Of a DNA stretch of 64,000 nt, positions 24,263-36,802 are shown in pieces (positions within the stretch are counted from its first letter, which is position 1; the number at the start of each line of letters is the position of its first letter). Where the stretch lies: the NCBI GenBank assembly GCA_020091685.1, contig CM034597.1, forward strand, positions 32,454,801 to 32,518,800, in the 5' to 3' direction. The notes beneath the pieces were generated by a model that was not told the DNA's origin, made no database searches, and worked only from the letters and a program-made list of their open reading frames with translations. Source of the DNA: Lutjanus erythropterus (taxonomy: Eukaryota; Chordata; Actinopteri; Lutjaniformes; Lutjanidae). A program made the translations under genes and the position numbers.

Positions 24263-25659
24263 GACTCCAGTTCAAATGAGAGGTGAAGTAACACGCTCCC
24301 TTTAGTTTTATGACAGCATTTAAATATTTAACAAGTGTTGTTCTTCAGTAAGCGAGTAACAGTGAGATAAAAAGGACAAACAGGTCAAAAGCTTCTCGAG
24401 TCTGAAGTGTCCTTTTGTATAAACAGCAAACTCCAGGATGTCAACCTTTAATATTTTGTTTGTCAGTGCAGAAAACCAATAAAATCAGGCTCTCTTTTGC
24501 ATATTATAAACTATAATTAGTGCCAGTTGTACGCCTCTGCCAGACTGTTAAGTTGCATTTTACATTCATGTCTGTCCAGACTGCAGCGCAGTGAAGATCT
24601 TGAAGGAATTTAATTAAATTTATTCTGTATTTTCTGGCAAAATGAAAGTTATCACTATATTAACATGTATAATTCTAGTGTTGTGACTAAACTAGACTAA
24701 TGCTTCCCTACACTAGCTTTTAAGCCAGGGGTTGTCTGTCATCCTCAGCAAAACTCAAGAAGTAGCCACGCTTAGAATGTCAACATAATGCACATATTTA
24801 TGTCCATTATGCTTTACCATCCGATTAGTCCAGGCGTAAGGAATGTATAGCCCAGTTTTACAAACTTGTTACAGGCAATATTATGATGTGAAGAATCGGT
24901 TCTTAAATTTAGGATTTTGACTTTTCTGCATGAAGACAATCTTTCAAAAGAGAAATGTGATGCTGAGGAGTTATCAGTTCAGCTTTAGATATAATGATGC
25001 AATATGGTATAAATACCAATTAAACAGTTTTTAAAGTTATATCTGAGAGTGTAATTCTTAAAGAAAAAGTTTTATAACAGCAGAAACTGTGCCTTTCTAT
25101 GGACAACTGTGCTTGTATTTAAAATTCACTTTAAAGAATACAGAGAAGGTCACTCTGCCAATGTACATTCAACATCTACAGTAATTCAGTTTTTTCAGCA
25201 TTAACATCCACATTCTTCGTTGTGCCCTTGACTCACATCAAGCCACAGACTAAAATAAAAACTAGACCATTTGAAATGCGTCTGCCTGCATGCTGATTCA
25301 GTGACTGTATGTGTGTGAATGGTTGCAGTATAATAGAGGATGACAGACCGCAGAACTCAGGGCCTCGTCAGCATCACTCGGTGAAAAATCAAGTCAAGGA
25401 GCTTTAACAAAGCTGGGCACGAATCTAATCAGCTCCTCAACCCTGGGTTACAAACCGTGCTGACTGTAACACAACAGTCCTGGCTGTTAGTGTGCTTGTT
25501 TGTTGACTGATGGACAAAAAGAGTGAGGAGTAAAGGACTGTGCCCAAGCAGCTCCAGGCCAGCTTTGTAAAAAATCTATGCAGATTTGCTAAATTATTGT
25601 TTAGTTATTTGACTAACTGATAAGTCAATAAACTAAAAATTAATGTAAAACAAGTTTTT

Positions 25660-25772
25660 TCCTTTGCAACATGTCACCCCCTCTCTCTACCCCCTTTCCT
25701 GTCTGCTCTTCAGCTGTCACCATCAAAGTAAAGGCAAACAGCCCCAAAAGTCTTTAAAAAAAAAAGACTCAA
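25660..25772 (+). mobile_element. 3' end of a tRNA-derived SINE (5'-truncated)
   Basis: ATGTCACCCCCTCTCTC, CCCTTTCCTGTCTGCTC, CAGCTGTCACCATCAAA and AAAGGCA followed by A-rich sequence is the order of the 3' body of a common teleost SINE as I recall it. The tRNA-related head with A and B boxes is missing. Confidence 0.6.
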
Positions 25773-26340
25773 AACTTGACACTGGCAACACTCGCTGTGG
25801 TATATGTAATGTGAAATGCAAAGCTGGCGTGGACAATGCATCTAACAAACTCAGACTAGAGTGTAACTAAAGGCTAAAGAGAGCGCCATTTTCACAACCT
25901 GAAAGTTATATCACCCTAATGTTAGCACACCTGCTGCCAGCGTCCAAAAGGTTTAAGTTAACCCTTAACGGCCAGAAAAGCTGTAAGTGAGGCATTGACA
26001 ACTTCATCAGCATCTTCAGGTGATTAATTGGTTTGCTGGATAAGTTGTTGTTTGAGATAACTGTGTTATTTACAGCGATAACTGTCCTGGCTGGCTTACC
26101 ATTTTACTAGCGTGAACGCCTGAAACTCCACACAGAAAACCAATATTTGTCAATTGCAGACTATTAATGAAAATATTAATTTAATTTGTAAATTTTGTAT
26201 TTTGGTTGGTATCTCAAAAATATCAAAAAAGATCTCTGTACACCTGAATCTATGACAGGTGTGTCGGAAGAAGATTCAACTTGAAGAAAACATGAAAGAC
26301 TCCCGCACACTGTCTCACTTTCTACTGATTTATTAAATAT

Positions 26341-26450
26341 TAGTGCTGTCAGGCGATTAAAAAAATTAATCTAATTAATTACAGGATTTGTAATTAATTA
26401 ATCTAATTAATCGCATTTTAATCTCATATCTGCTAAAGGTCCCCAAATAA
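26341..26450 (+). repeat. GCGATTAAAAAAATTAATC repeat fragment
   Basis: AGTGCTGTCAGGCGATTAAA followed by repeated TTAATCTAATTAAT words and AATCGCATTTTAATC resembles the left end of a widespread fish repeat with an internal inverted AATTAATC structure. No right end was identified. Confidence 0.45.
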
Positions 26451-26674
26451 AGATGCTCTCGCCTACAAATCTTTTCTCTAGATGTAGGAAAACATCATCA
26501 TGATTGTAATCCTGAGTCATCATTTGTATCACAACTGCTATATCTTTAAAAGAATCATAATGTGATTTTTTTACCATATTGTGCAGCTGTAGTTCAAAGA
26601 TAGGTGGACATATAGTGAATGGTAAACGGACACCCCAGACCTTTTAACCTGAGATCACTTCAGAACACTCGCAA

Positions 26675-26722
26675 TATTTCACAAGAAGAAGAGAAGATGA
26701 AGAAAAGAAGAAGAAGCATTCT
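26675..26722 (+). repeat. GAA-rich purine tract
   Basis: Nearly pure A/G sequence of AAGAAGAGAAGATGAAG words. Confidence 0.6.
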
Positions 26723-28135
26723 GTGTGGCAATGTTCCACAAAAAAGTGTTCAAGGCTCATTAAAATGAGGGCACATATTAACCAGCAAAAACAGAAACCA
26801 GCTTACAAAAGCAAAGCCAATACAAAAGAAATAACTCATTATTTTACACAGTTTCATTTTGTGTGAAATAACAGTTGTTTTATTAAGGAGGACTCATTGT
26901 TCTCTCCAGACTAGTGGACTGTAATAATGATGGTTTACTTTACACAGCAGGTTTCTGAATCTATCCAGAGGTAATGACAATAAATAATAAAACAATATAT
27001 TGCTTTTTTTCTTGCTACAAAAAGAGTATGATGAAAAAAAGGGACCACATTATTCTAACCACTGCACTCAACAACCTGTTGGTACCTTCACCACAGGACA
27101 GAAAAATCACACACTCACATACACACACTCCAGCTCTGGTATATTTATAGAGTAATATAGAGAAAGCCGAAGCACTTCAGCCATTATTCTCGAGTCTCAA
27201 AGTGCATGAATGTTTATGTGACTGAGTTTTATGGGTGGTTTTACGGGTGTGTTGTAATCTGCTGTAATGTTGACTGTGCTGCACATGCAAGATTTAAACG
27301 TTGGTAAGCCTGATGGATTGCATGATTGACCTCCGCGGAGATGATTACAGTGGCAATTTTACAGATTTCATGCAGGGTTTGACTGGCTAAGTGTATGCAG
27401 CATAATATGACAGAAAGCACTTAACTCTAATAAGCCTGTCTATTCATGTCTGATACTGCCCCATCATTGAATCCACATCATCCACCACACAGCTCACTCT
27501 CCCATGTGCTTTCAGCTTCCACTCCAAGGTGCAGCGGAGATATGATTTATAATATCACCGCTGAATCTATCTGTATAATGTGAGAATATGAATGCATGTA
27601 ATTAAAACACTTGTACCACAGAAACTGCTGCACTTGAGGAATCGCACAGGCATTCATTTTACACAACTGGCAATTTATTCGGTCCGACTTTCCCCCCCAG
27701 TGCAGCACCTCGACCCCAGACGAGGTGCTGAGGGTGTTTTAATGAGCACAGATAACGGCCCGCAACACAGTTTAGGTCATTTAGGATAATCCCTAATGTC
27801 TCTGCTAGATGAGACTCCTGGATTCACACCTAAAATGCTATTAAATCCAGCATTTCAACTGCAGCCTGAATAAGTTTTGACACAAGGGGAAGACAAAAAG
27901 CAGGGGGGGAAATCAACAAAATCCTGAGGCATGTCAAGTCCTTTACTTTTGCTACAAAAAAGTTGGGCACTGAACATAAATTCAACCTAAAGTTCACTAC
28001 ATTTACACTTACAGAGCTACTGTGGCTGTTAAAGCTATGGTCCATTATAAAACGTTTCAGAACACTAATTTTTCTGCACTTTTTTACACCCAACAAAAGG
28101 TTCAACAGAGATGAACTTCACACTTTTAAAAGAAC

Positions 28136-28400
28136 TTTAAGAGATGGTTCACTCCAAAAGCAAAAATGATAGTTTTCCCCTGGCCTATAGTGCTATTTAT
28201 GTATCTAGTCATAGTTGTGGTTTGAGTTGCAGAGTTTTGGAGATATCAGCCATACACGTCTGCTTTCTCTCCAATATAATGGGACTGTACGGCACTCAGA
28301 TTTCTAGTAGAAAAAAAAATTGTTCTGAATAGTTCAGAGAGGGCAGATATCTCTATGACCAATGTCTCCAAAACTCTGCAACTCACACCAAAAAGAAAAA
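28136..28400. mobile_element. fold-back repeat with inverted TTGCAGAGTTTTGGAGATAT
   Basis: GAGTTGCAGAGTTTTGGAGA (about 28224-28243) is repeated in inverse form as TCTCCAAAACTCTGCAACTC (28366-28385), around a CTGCTTTCTCTCCAATATAATGGGAC core. The upstream edge TTTAAGAGATGGTTCACTCC resembles the GGTTCACC edge of the element at 55118. I recall this core from spiny-rayed fish genomes; the exact borders are uncertain. Confidence 0.6.
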
Positions 28401-29119
28401 ACCTTTACCCCCTTGTAGAAACAGTACCTTCTTGGGTAACACAATGCTGCACCGAGGCAACATGCAGTTCAGCCCCGTTTCTGTCATACTACCAGCTGCT
28501 GTTCTGGATCAGCTGGATTAATCCAGTATTTTGTAATGTGAGCTTTCAGTGTTTTTATTCCAGAGCTCATAAATTAGTGTTACTATCTACTTTTTATTGA
28601 AGCGTTACTGTTTAATGGGGCTCATATATCACACTGGGCTGGGCTCCCGGCATCAGAGAGTAGTACATCAGCAGCTCCGGTGTCAGCGTATGAAACTCTG
28701 CCTGCTCTTAGCACTTGTTTTTTTCCATCGTCACTGCTCAAAGGTAGAAGTTTCTTGGTGTAACATTTTTTTATGCATGACGAAAACAAACCATGCTTCT
28801 GAGAATGTTACACTTGTGGTGCTTTTCTCTCTGCTATCGTGTCTCTTCACTTCCATCACTTGCTTCATTTTCTTGCATCAAGAAGAAGAAAATCTTACGG
28901 TACGATCTCTGCCAGGTGTAAGTCTGGAGGGGATTGTGCATTTTCTTGTGTGTATGTGCATGCATGCTTGAGCTTGTCCACTGCTAATCTTGCATATCGC
29001 TCAACCCATCAGCCTCATATTTTTTGTGCACATTCATAACTGCATGCTGAAGGACTTCTGTGATTCAGAATTTTTGAAACACACAACTACTTTTTTATGA
29101 CTGTACACCATCACACTCT

Positions 29120-29335
29120 CATCAATGTAATATCTCAGTGCACTTGGAAGGAACCCTAACCCAAATTTGGCACAAACTTCCACTGAGACTCAAGAATGAC
29201 CTGCTTATATTTTGGTGGTCAAATGTCCAGGTCACTGTGACCGCAATAAACAAAACGTTTTTTTGGTCATAATTCCAGAAGTCATGTGCTACTCGTGACA
29301 AAATCAATCAAATTTAGGTTATTACAGGGGCTACA
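29120..29335 (+). repeat. GGTCACTGTGACC-type dispersed repeat, copy 1
   Basis: AATTTGGCACAAACTTCCAC, GACTCAAGAATGACCTG, TTTTGGTGGTCAAATG, CAGGTCACTGTGACC and TTTTTGGTCATAATTCCAG occur in the order of a common fish repeat. It has an inverse-oriented relative at 36640-36790. Confidence 0.6.
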
Positions 29336-29482
29336 TCCAAATATTTTTTTTGTTGCCTTTTTCACTTTTTAATAAACCTTGGGAAGAGTTCATTTGTGCC
29401 TAAATGGACATTCCTGACCATTTCTACTGCCATTTTCACATCACCGTATATGATCTTTACAAATCATAAACACATGAAATAA

Positions 29483-29666
29483 TTCATAAATAGGAAATAA
29501 ATGCATTTAAGCTGAGTTAACAGGCCATCTCACTGTTTTAATTTCCTGTCATTAGGAAAACAATATATGACAATTTCAGCAACTTCATAAATGAGACAAA
29601 ATAAGTGCATTTAGGCGGAATTAACAGGCTCTCTCTCTTATTAGTAAAACAATATATACATTTTAG
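29483..29666 (+). repeat. imperfect tandem duplication, about 101-bp period
   Basis: TTCATAAATAGGAAATAAATGCATTTAAGC...GTTAACAGGCC...TTAGGAAAACAATATAT is followed from 29584 by TTCATAAATGAGAC...GTGCATTTAGGC...ATTAACAGGC...TTAGTAAAACAATATAT. The second unit is shorter by a deletion. Only two units are present. Confidence 0.75.
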
Positions 29667-31077
29667 ACGTTTTAAGGTGTACTGCAGATATTAATCTTCA
29701 CTTTTCAGAATTTTTTCCGTAGTTTTTTATTTGTTTGATGACCCACCTGTGGGTCAAAACCCAGTATTTGGGAATGACTGTCCTTAAGTGTTAGACATAC
29801 TATACTAAAGAGACGGCACATTATCTCTCCATATAAATCATATTATCTGTAGATCCGCATACATGACACTACAAAGTAAGCCCTTTGAGAATAAAGTGTG
29901 AATACAGAATGACTGAATTGCATCACGCCACTTGAGTGACAAACTTTCATGTAGGATACTCCTGTGTTCTCTCACTCTAAACTCCTTCAGAAGCCTCCTC
30001 TCTCCTTGTCTCGTCAAGGTGCATTTAAAGGACTGGAAGATCTTCCACAAAGGAAGGCTTAGAAAATATTGATTAACTGGCAATAAAAAGAGTTTTTGTT
30101 GCCTGCAGGCAGCCCTATAGGTACATTTGACAATGAGAGATTTGCATTTGATCACAGACACAGTAAACCATGCCTGACTTAATGTTGCAGCTAAACTGGT
30201 CTTGTGTGAACACATATTTATTCCTGTGTTCAACTGCTCAGGCATACAGTAAACAGGATTTGGTTACGTGCAGCAGCTCGGAGACGAAGTGCTTCGGTAT
30301 GCCAAGTAGTGACAGGACATTAGCCTACATGTAAATAAACTGGAAAACTCAAGTCCAAGAATAGGCTCATCCATCATGCAAATAAGTCAGTCTAACATTT
30401 GCAGCCACTGTTTTCTGATAAACGGGTCGTTATTTCCTAAAGGTCCTTTCCTCCTGTTTCCAGTATAATCCATCATTTTGGCAACAAAGACGCCAAACAC
30501 ACCGACACAATAGCGTCCTCAGCCAGCGGTGCTATTTTCACTTACAGAAATATCAGCCGGGAGCCAGGAGAGCACAATAAAAGCCTGCACTTCTGTTGAT
30601 GACCACAATTCATTGAGGGAGGTTGAATGTAAGGGGAGCGAAATAAAAGATTCGAATAAACATGCAGCCACATGCCGACACACACACACGTAGTGACAGT
30701 ACACCACTGAGGTCAACTATCTGCAGTCAATGTGAGTGTTCAATGATCTCAGCGGGGCAGCAGGGAGTATTTACTGAGGTAAAGGGCGCCTGGTATGCTG
30801 TATAACAAGCTATTCATTTAGCTCTTTGACAAAGGCCTTTCTGAGTTGATTATGGTGTTGTTGTTGTCCAACTTCTGGTCCATATTTTATACAAGGGACA
30901 CAGTTTCTGCTGGTGTCGTGTCCAGCCCTGCCAAGTCAGCCGGGCCTACTCTGTCTGCACTCGCACGGCCAAGAAGCTCCACTTTCCCACATGCCAATTT
31001 TTTCCAAACCAGTGCCTTCTCAGCGGCAAGTTTTCTCCCTGACCGATCATGAGCGCAGATCCATCTCAATGACATGT

Positions 31078-31190
31078 CCACTCTAGAGAGAGCCAAAAGG
31101 ATAAAGAGGGCTGTAAAGAATAATAGAGAGAGGAAAAGGGGAGAGAAGTGGAGACAAAGAGAGACACGGAGAGATGGGGGAGGGATAAGC
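31078..31190 (+). repeat. purine-rich tract
   Basis: About 110 bases dominated by AGAGAG, GGAAAAGGGG and GAGATGGGGGAGGG words. Confidence 0.65.
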
Positions 31191-31739
31191 GGTGATATAG
31201 TGAGACGATGAAGTTTAATTAACTGCTCAGATCATTAAGCTCATAATTACACAAACTGAAAGTCAAGGTGTCTTAAGTGTGCAAACTGTCGTGTTGTCAT
31301 TAGGTGCCTGATGAAGTGAAATGCGTGTGGCTTTAACCTTCACAGAGCACATGAAGTTACTGCTCATGCTTAAGACTTTTTTACTGTATACCTATTGGAA
31401 GATGCCTCTTTTTCCTCCCCTCTCTACAATTTGAATTTCATGCTAAATCAAGCACCCAGTCAGTACAGTATTCATTTCAAGGTCACTGGTCTCCCAATAG
31501 TCAGTTGTGTCATTTTACAAGATTAGATCATTAGATATACATCAGTAGGAGGATCTCCGAGTGAGCTAATGATCTATTACTAACTTATGGCATATGGCAT
31601 ATCCCATATAGTTCACAGTGTCACTGAGGGGTTCATTTCAATGGTCCTGTAAGGCTAAATGTCTACAATTAAAGACCATCCTTCACTAAACTTTACATTC
31701 TGGATATTTATCTTTTTCTTATATCAATAAGTACGTTTT

Positions 31740-31860
31740 TATTACTGTATAATCATCTGAAAATAAGAATCCTTGTGTTGTCATTACCTTAGAATGAGCT
31801 GTTTATATTTACAGAAGATGCGAGTCCGACATGTTGCATTACCATGTTTCAGATTTCCTA
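31740..31860 (+). mobile_element. fragment of the TTAAAGGGTCCAGTGTGTA family
   Basis: ATAATCATCTGAAAATAAGA, CCTTAGAATGAGCTGTTTAT and CATGTTGCATTACCATGTTT match the internal part of the full copy at 42328-42661. Both termini are missing. Confidence 0.7.
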
Positions 31861-31874
31861 CGTTTGTTTGTTTA

Positions 31875-32128
31875 TAAACTGATTCTCTTTGGGTTTTAGA
31901 CAAAATGAGACATTTAAGGACATCACAATGGACTGAAAAAAATGGGATGAACAATTTTCACAATTTTCTGTCATTTCATAGACATTGTGGGGCTAAATTA
32001 AACATGACAGTTAACTTAAATATATGTTGTTATTTCAGAAACAATAAGAAAATAAAAGAATTTGGACAGGGGCAAGTAAAACTTGACTTTGCGCAAGTAA
32101 ATTTCTGACCTTACCTTTCCTGCACTGT
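31875..32128 (-). mobile_element. truncated composite element (AATCGATTAATC core plus GGGGCAAGT end)
   Basis: 31875-31990 is an inverse AATCGATTAATC-type repeat (GGTTTTAGACAAAATGAGAC, CATTTAAGGACATCAC, TTTCTGTCATTTCATAGAC). It is followed by GACAGGGGCAAGTAAAAC and TTTCTGACCTTA at about 32065-32112. The same two parts occur in the same relative order and orientation at 47133-47513, so this is a truncated copy of that composite. Confidence 0.55.
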
Positions 32129-33587
32129 TGCATTCTTTAAAGGAGCTATGCTATGCTTATGACAGTATGCTTTAGTAAAATCCAATTCAAAATTATTTTT
32201 AAATAAACTGCCATCCACAAGAAATATGTTGCTTTACAAAAATCCAAACCATCACCATCACACTAAATACATTGCACTTAATTTGTTCATTTAATTTCTG
32301 ACTGTAATAGCCATTTTATCTGATATATTATTACCAATGCACAGTTGTCTGACAATGCAGTTCTTCTTGTTGTTATAATTTGGATGCACTGTGATAGATG
32401 AACTCTGATATTGACTATTTTCTTAGCTCCCCCTTATACCGGTGAAGCCCCCACTGACCACAAGGAGAGAAACTATACTGGTGCCATGGCTGGATCTGTT
32501 CCCATGGTTGCAAAGAAATCAAATAAAATCTTAACAACCCATGTGTATGTTTTCCTGACGAATGCTTGTGGTCAATGGCAAAGGTGGAATTAGTGTGACT
32601 TTACTATACAGCTGCAAGAAATCTGAGGGAGGTGGTCAGGGAATGTGTTGAATGAACAAAGTCACTAGAGACAGCAGTCCGCCTTCTGTCTCCCTTTCCT
32701 ATCAACAGTGAGTGTTGGTTTCTTTTAACCTCAGGTCACAGAGGTAATTGTTGTTATACTCAGTCACACACTTGTAGTAATTTTTTCTTTTGCTATTTTA
32801 TAAAAGGACTTGCTGGGAGAAATTTAGAGTGGGAGTATAACTGGAACACATCAAAAGACAGATTACTGATTCATCGTGTGTTTGGACAACACTAGATACA
32901 TGAGAACCATGAACCAATCAGGGCGACCTTAAATTATCTAGAAACAGGAAGCAGACAGTATCTCTAACTTCCCCCAAAGGATAGCCAGAAGGACTACCAG
33001 ACGAAGAAGAAAACCAACAATCAGAGCTGTTAAAGGAGGAGCCAGTCCTCTACATCTACAAGATAAAAGACTCACTCTCTCTGCTCCTCATTGCAGGAAG
33101 AAAGTAGAGCACTCCTGCAGAGAGAAGCAGTGTCTTTAGCTCAGTTAGCCCCCTTATGTCACTACAACTTTTATACAAGACACATAAGCTATGTCTTTTT
33201 TTTTTTCTTGTCAACCATCCCTATAATCCTTATTTTATTATTAGTCCACTGAACTGTTGCAGTATGTGCAGCAGAAGAGCCAAAATTTTAAGAGAAAATT
33301 AACTGTATGCATGCATAGTTCAATATTCAAGTTATAAAATTTATACAAGTAAGACCTGAGCTGTCATTTCGCATGATTTGTCATTACGAAAATGATGTGT
33401 TCTTAGACTCTCACGACCCTTACAAAACTTATCACCTCAGTATTATGCACTACTAATACAGCCATTTTTTCATTATGCTTTTATCTATTTTTCCTCCTGC
33501 ATTCCTGAAAACAAATGCAATGATAAAATGTAAATTTGATTGAATTTAACAACATGTGTCAGTCATTGTGGGCTGCTGCTGTCCACC

Positions 33588-33770
33588 CACTGATCTCATC
33601 ATTATGTAGCTGAATAGAGGTTGTATCTTAAGGAGGGAATGATTAGCAAAATCACACAAATATCACAACAAATTTGGCTAACTAATATGAGATGATAAGC
33701 CCTGTTTACTGACTCAGACCAGTAAATCAAACTTTGAAGTTAATGTTGCTCCACTATTGTTTTTGTTGGT
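33588..33770 (+). repeat. dispersed repeat of unknown class, copy 2
   Basis: Partner of 5015-5180, in the same orientation. It shares the blocks around TGTAGCTGAATAGAGG, CTGTTTACTGACTCAGACCA and AAGTTAATGTTGCTCCA. Confidence 0.5.
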
Positions 33771-33889
33771 TTATATAAGACTCATGATATATTTAGTAAA
33801 GACTTAAGAGTCTTGAGAGAGAAAAGAAATTTAATATAAGGAATTAAGTGGGGTTTTTTGGCAAAATGATGTTAAAATATATAGACTGA

Positions 33890-34205
33890 ACTCAACAATT
33901 ATTTTCATTGTCAGTCAATTTTTTCGATTAATCAGTTGGTTGATTTATAAAATGTCAGAAAATGGTGTTTCTGAAGCCCAATAGGGAGACTTCAAATGTA
34001 TTGTACACAACCCAAAGATATTGAGTTTACCATCACAGAGAAATAAAGAAACCAGAAAATATTCACATTTTAAGGAGCTGAAATCAAAGAATTTGTTTTC
34101 TTAACAAAAAAGAAAACAGAATTATTCAATTATTATAATTATAATTATTATTATCAAATTAGTTGGGGGTTGTTGGAATAGTTGATAGATTATTTGGTTA
34201 AATGT
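33890..34205 (+). repeat. AATCGATTAATC-type repeat, near-complete copy
   Basis: TTTTCGATTAATCAGTTGG, ATAAAATGTCAGAAAATGG, ACCAGAAAATATTCACATTT, GGAGCTGAAATCAAAGAAT and AATAGTTGATAGATTA follow in the order of a very common teleost repeat. The other copies here can be compared with this one. Confidence 0.75.
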
Positions 34206-34224
34206 TGCATTTCACATTTTAATT

Positions 34225-34880
34225 ATAGAGAGGTAAAGTCACACCCATTCCGATGGATCATCATGGGGATTTACTTCATAAAAAAATGAACTGTAGTCTA
34301 TGGAAAGAGACAAATAATCTTTTGATCCCATTTGAATTGTGTCATGAATCATACATGTGATGTTTGTCAAGTTAAAAGATAATTTTACAAGTCAGGGCAG
34401 TCGTGTTTGTCGTAAAAAGGGTTTAAGTGTCAGACTGTGAGGATACTCACAAACAGAACAGTTTCTAAGTGACATCATGACTCTCACCCGCCAAAAGCTA
34501 ACGTCAGCTCCTAAAGCTACGACGTCTGTGTGTTTTCGTCCTGTTAAAAGGACAAGAAATCGCTGAATAAAAAACTTCAGGTAAGATAACGTTACAAGAG
34601 ACAGCGAAGTTGGTGTTGATGACTTATATTATCTGAGATGAGAGATGTACTTCACTAAGTGCTTTCACACAAAACTTAACTAACTATGACAAGCCTACCA
34701 CAATTTGCAATGTCCTTGTCTTGTAAAATTATTTTTTAAATTGATAAAGATGATATGAGTAATTCATGACAAAATTCAAATGGGATCAAAAAAATCTTAG
34801 CATAAGCTACCGTACGTATTTTTTTCCCAAGTAAGATCCCATGGTGGTCCACTGGAAGGGGAGGGACTTTGCATCTTTAT
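34225..34880. mobile_element. long-terminal-inverted-repeat (fold-back) element, about 655 bp
   Basis: The left arm from 34225 and the reverse complement of the right arm ending at 34880 align for about 200 bases. Landmarks are TAAAGTC / CAAAGTCC, GATGGATCATCATGGG / GTGGACCACCATGGG, TTTTGATCCCATTTGAATT on both sides, TGTCATGAAT on both sides, and ATAATTTTACAAG on both sides. The centre (about 34430-34660) is unique and has no sizeable reading frame. I do not recognise the family. Confidence 0.72.
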
Positions 34881-35436
34881 GTCTATTAAAAGTTTCAGCT
34901 CTACAAATCAACTACAAGCACATCTAAGACAGACCGTTTTCCATTATTTAAAGACATGCTACAGCTGCTCCAATGCACAGATTCTCAAACGCTTGAAGCA
35001 TAACTGCACATCTGAGGGTCACGAAACCGAAGATGTGGGTGAGCTCGCACAAAAACACAGGAAAAAAAACACTCCAATGGAATGACGGGTTTTTTTTCTA
35101 CTACAGTAACAAAGCAACAGCCAGTGTTGTATATCCACTCATCTGTGAAGAGCCTCTGCTGCATCCTCTGATTACACCACAGTTCCCGAGTCAACTCCCC
35201 AGAGACTCTCAGCGTCTTACACCACATACTACTGCCAACCACAAAGCTTTCATCACTTTCTCTCTGCTATACATCAACCCCCTTGAAATCTTTTTTTCCC
35301 TTTCAAACCATATGTCTTAATCTTACTGACTGTTGGTCATGGTAGCAGATCTGTGGATGCTCGTTTCCCCTCTCTTACTGTCATTTTTTAACTCACATTC
35401 CCACAGGCATATTGATAGAGCATCCAGTCTCTTGTG

Positions 35437-35570
35437 AGCCACGCTCTCTCGCTTTATCATATTTTTTTTCCTCTCCTTTTACACTCACTTGCTGCTCACG
35501 CTCTCTCACCCTCCTCTTGTATTTTCTTTCCATGTCACCCCCACCCCTCTTTCCTTTTCTCTGCACACCG
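35437..35570 (+). repeat. pyrimidine-rich tract
   Basis: C/T-rich sequence with TTTTTTTTCCTCTCC and CACGCTCTCTCACCC words. Frames through it are low-complexity. Confidence 0.6.
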
Positions 35571-36639
35571 GTGGCTGATTCAATCTCAAGCAATGTTGTT
35601 TATGAAAAGGCATTTCATTTTCCAAAACCATTTGTGTTTAAGACGCTACAGGGTCCATCATGTTTCATCAATCTCAGCGACGCAGCAGTGTCTTTGAATC
35701 GAAGCCAAAATTCGCAATTGAAAATACTGCGTGTTGATACACACGACACACAAACACCCACACACAACAGTACAAATCAACACGCACGTTTAGCATCTCA
35801 CAAGTAATACAGCACATAACACTTTGAGCAATCCTTCCATTCAAAGAGTTATGAATATTGATTTCTTTTTAAGACTCTAAGGACTTCTTTTCCATGGCTC
35901 ATTTTTTGAAACAGTCTTAACCTCCTCTAAACTATAAGTGCAATTGTGACAAGCCTTTCATGAGGCATTACAACTCTACTGCATGTCTGCAAAAGGTACT
36001 AACTCACCCAAAACATTTAGTTCATGCAAAAACCTGGTTATTGCGTCAGTGAATTGGCCAACGCCACTGTTTTGTCATCATGTGAGCCATAAATGTTCAG
36101 ATGTCATTCCACAACGGCAGTCGACCCTGGGGAGGTGTGAACATTTTGTTGTCACTTACTGCTTAGTACTACATGAGAATGCCAGTTCTGTCTAGCTGAA
36201 TGTTATTATGCATCACACTGAGCTTTGAGAGTCAGATTTCAACCGCAGTTTAACATTACATGCACTGTAAACAAAAAATCACCACTGATCTTTCATGTAA
36301 AGTCACGAACAGATAATTGCCCCGCTGCCTGTTACCTTTCCAAGGTCAGGAATAAACTTCCAATCTCAACTTGCTCAGAGAAATGGAAATTTTGACGTCT
36401 TCAAATCAATGACAACTGAGCAACTCCATCTGCTGAGGAAGATACTGCGATACAATCATAAGCTTCAGAACAGCAATCAAGTGGACCTTGAGGGGAGATT
36501 GTTTCACAAACTACAATTTCCAGGATCAAGAATGAACTTAAAGTCCCAGAGTACACTTACATACTACAAGTGCTGTTTGCTTAGGCAAAGTTAGCAGCTT
36601 TCATGAGGCATTTGACCAATAACAGTTGCAGATTTTTCC

Positions 36640-36790
36640 AAAAGACACTTTATGTTGACTGCGAAATTCCAATCAGTTAATATTTGAGTCAAAGTGGATA
36701 ACAGTGCCGAATTTGAAGGAATTCTGTCAGAGAGTTCTTGAGATATTGCGTTCAGAAGAATTGGAAAGATGTACGGGCGCACGACAAATG
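36640..36790 (-). repeat. GGTCACTGTGACC-type dispersed repeat, copy 2
   Basis: GCCGAATTTGAAGGAATTC, GTTCTTGAGATATTGCGTTC and AGAAGAATTGGAAAGATGTACGG match the common repeat in inverse orientation relative to 29120-29335. It abuts the Tc1-like fragment. Confidence 0.5.
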
Positions 36791-36802
36791 ATCTGTGAGG
36801 CC

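Noticed and set aside
32920..33170. Possible promoter or 5' UTR of another gene
   Set aside because: The block looks mRNA-like in composition but has no TATA, CpG cluster, donor site or following coding exon.
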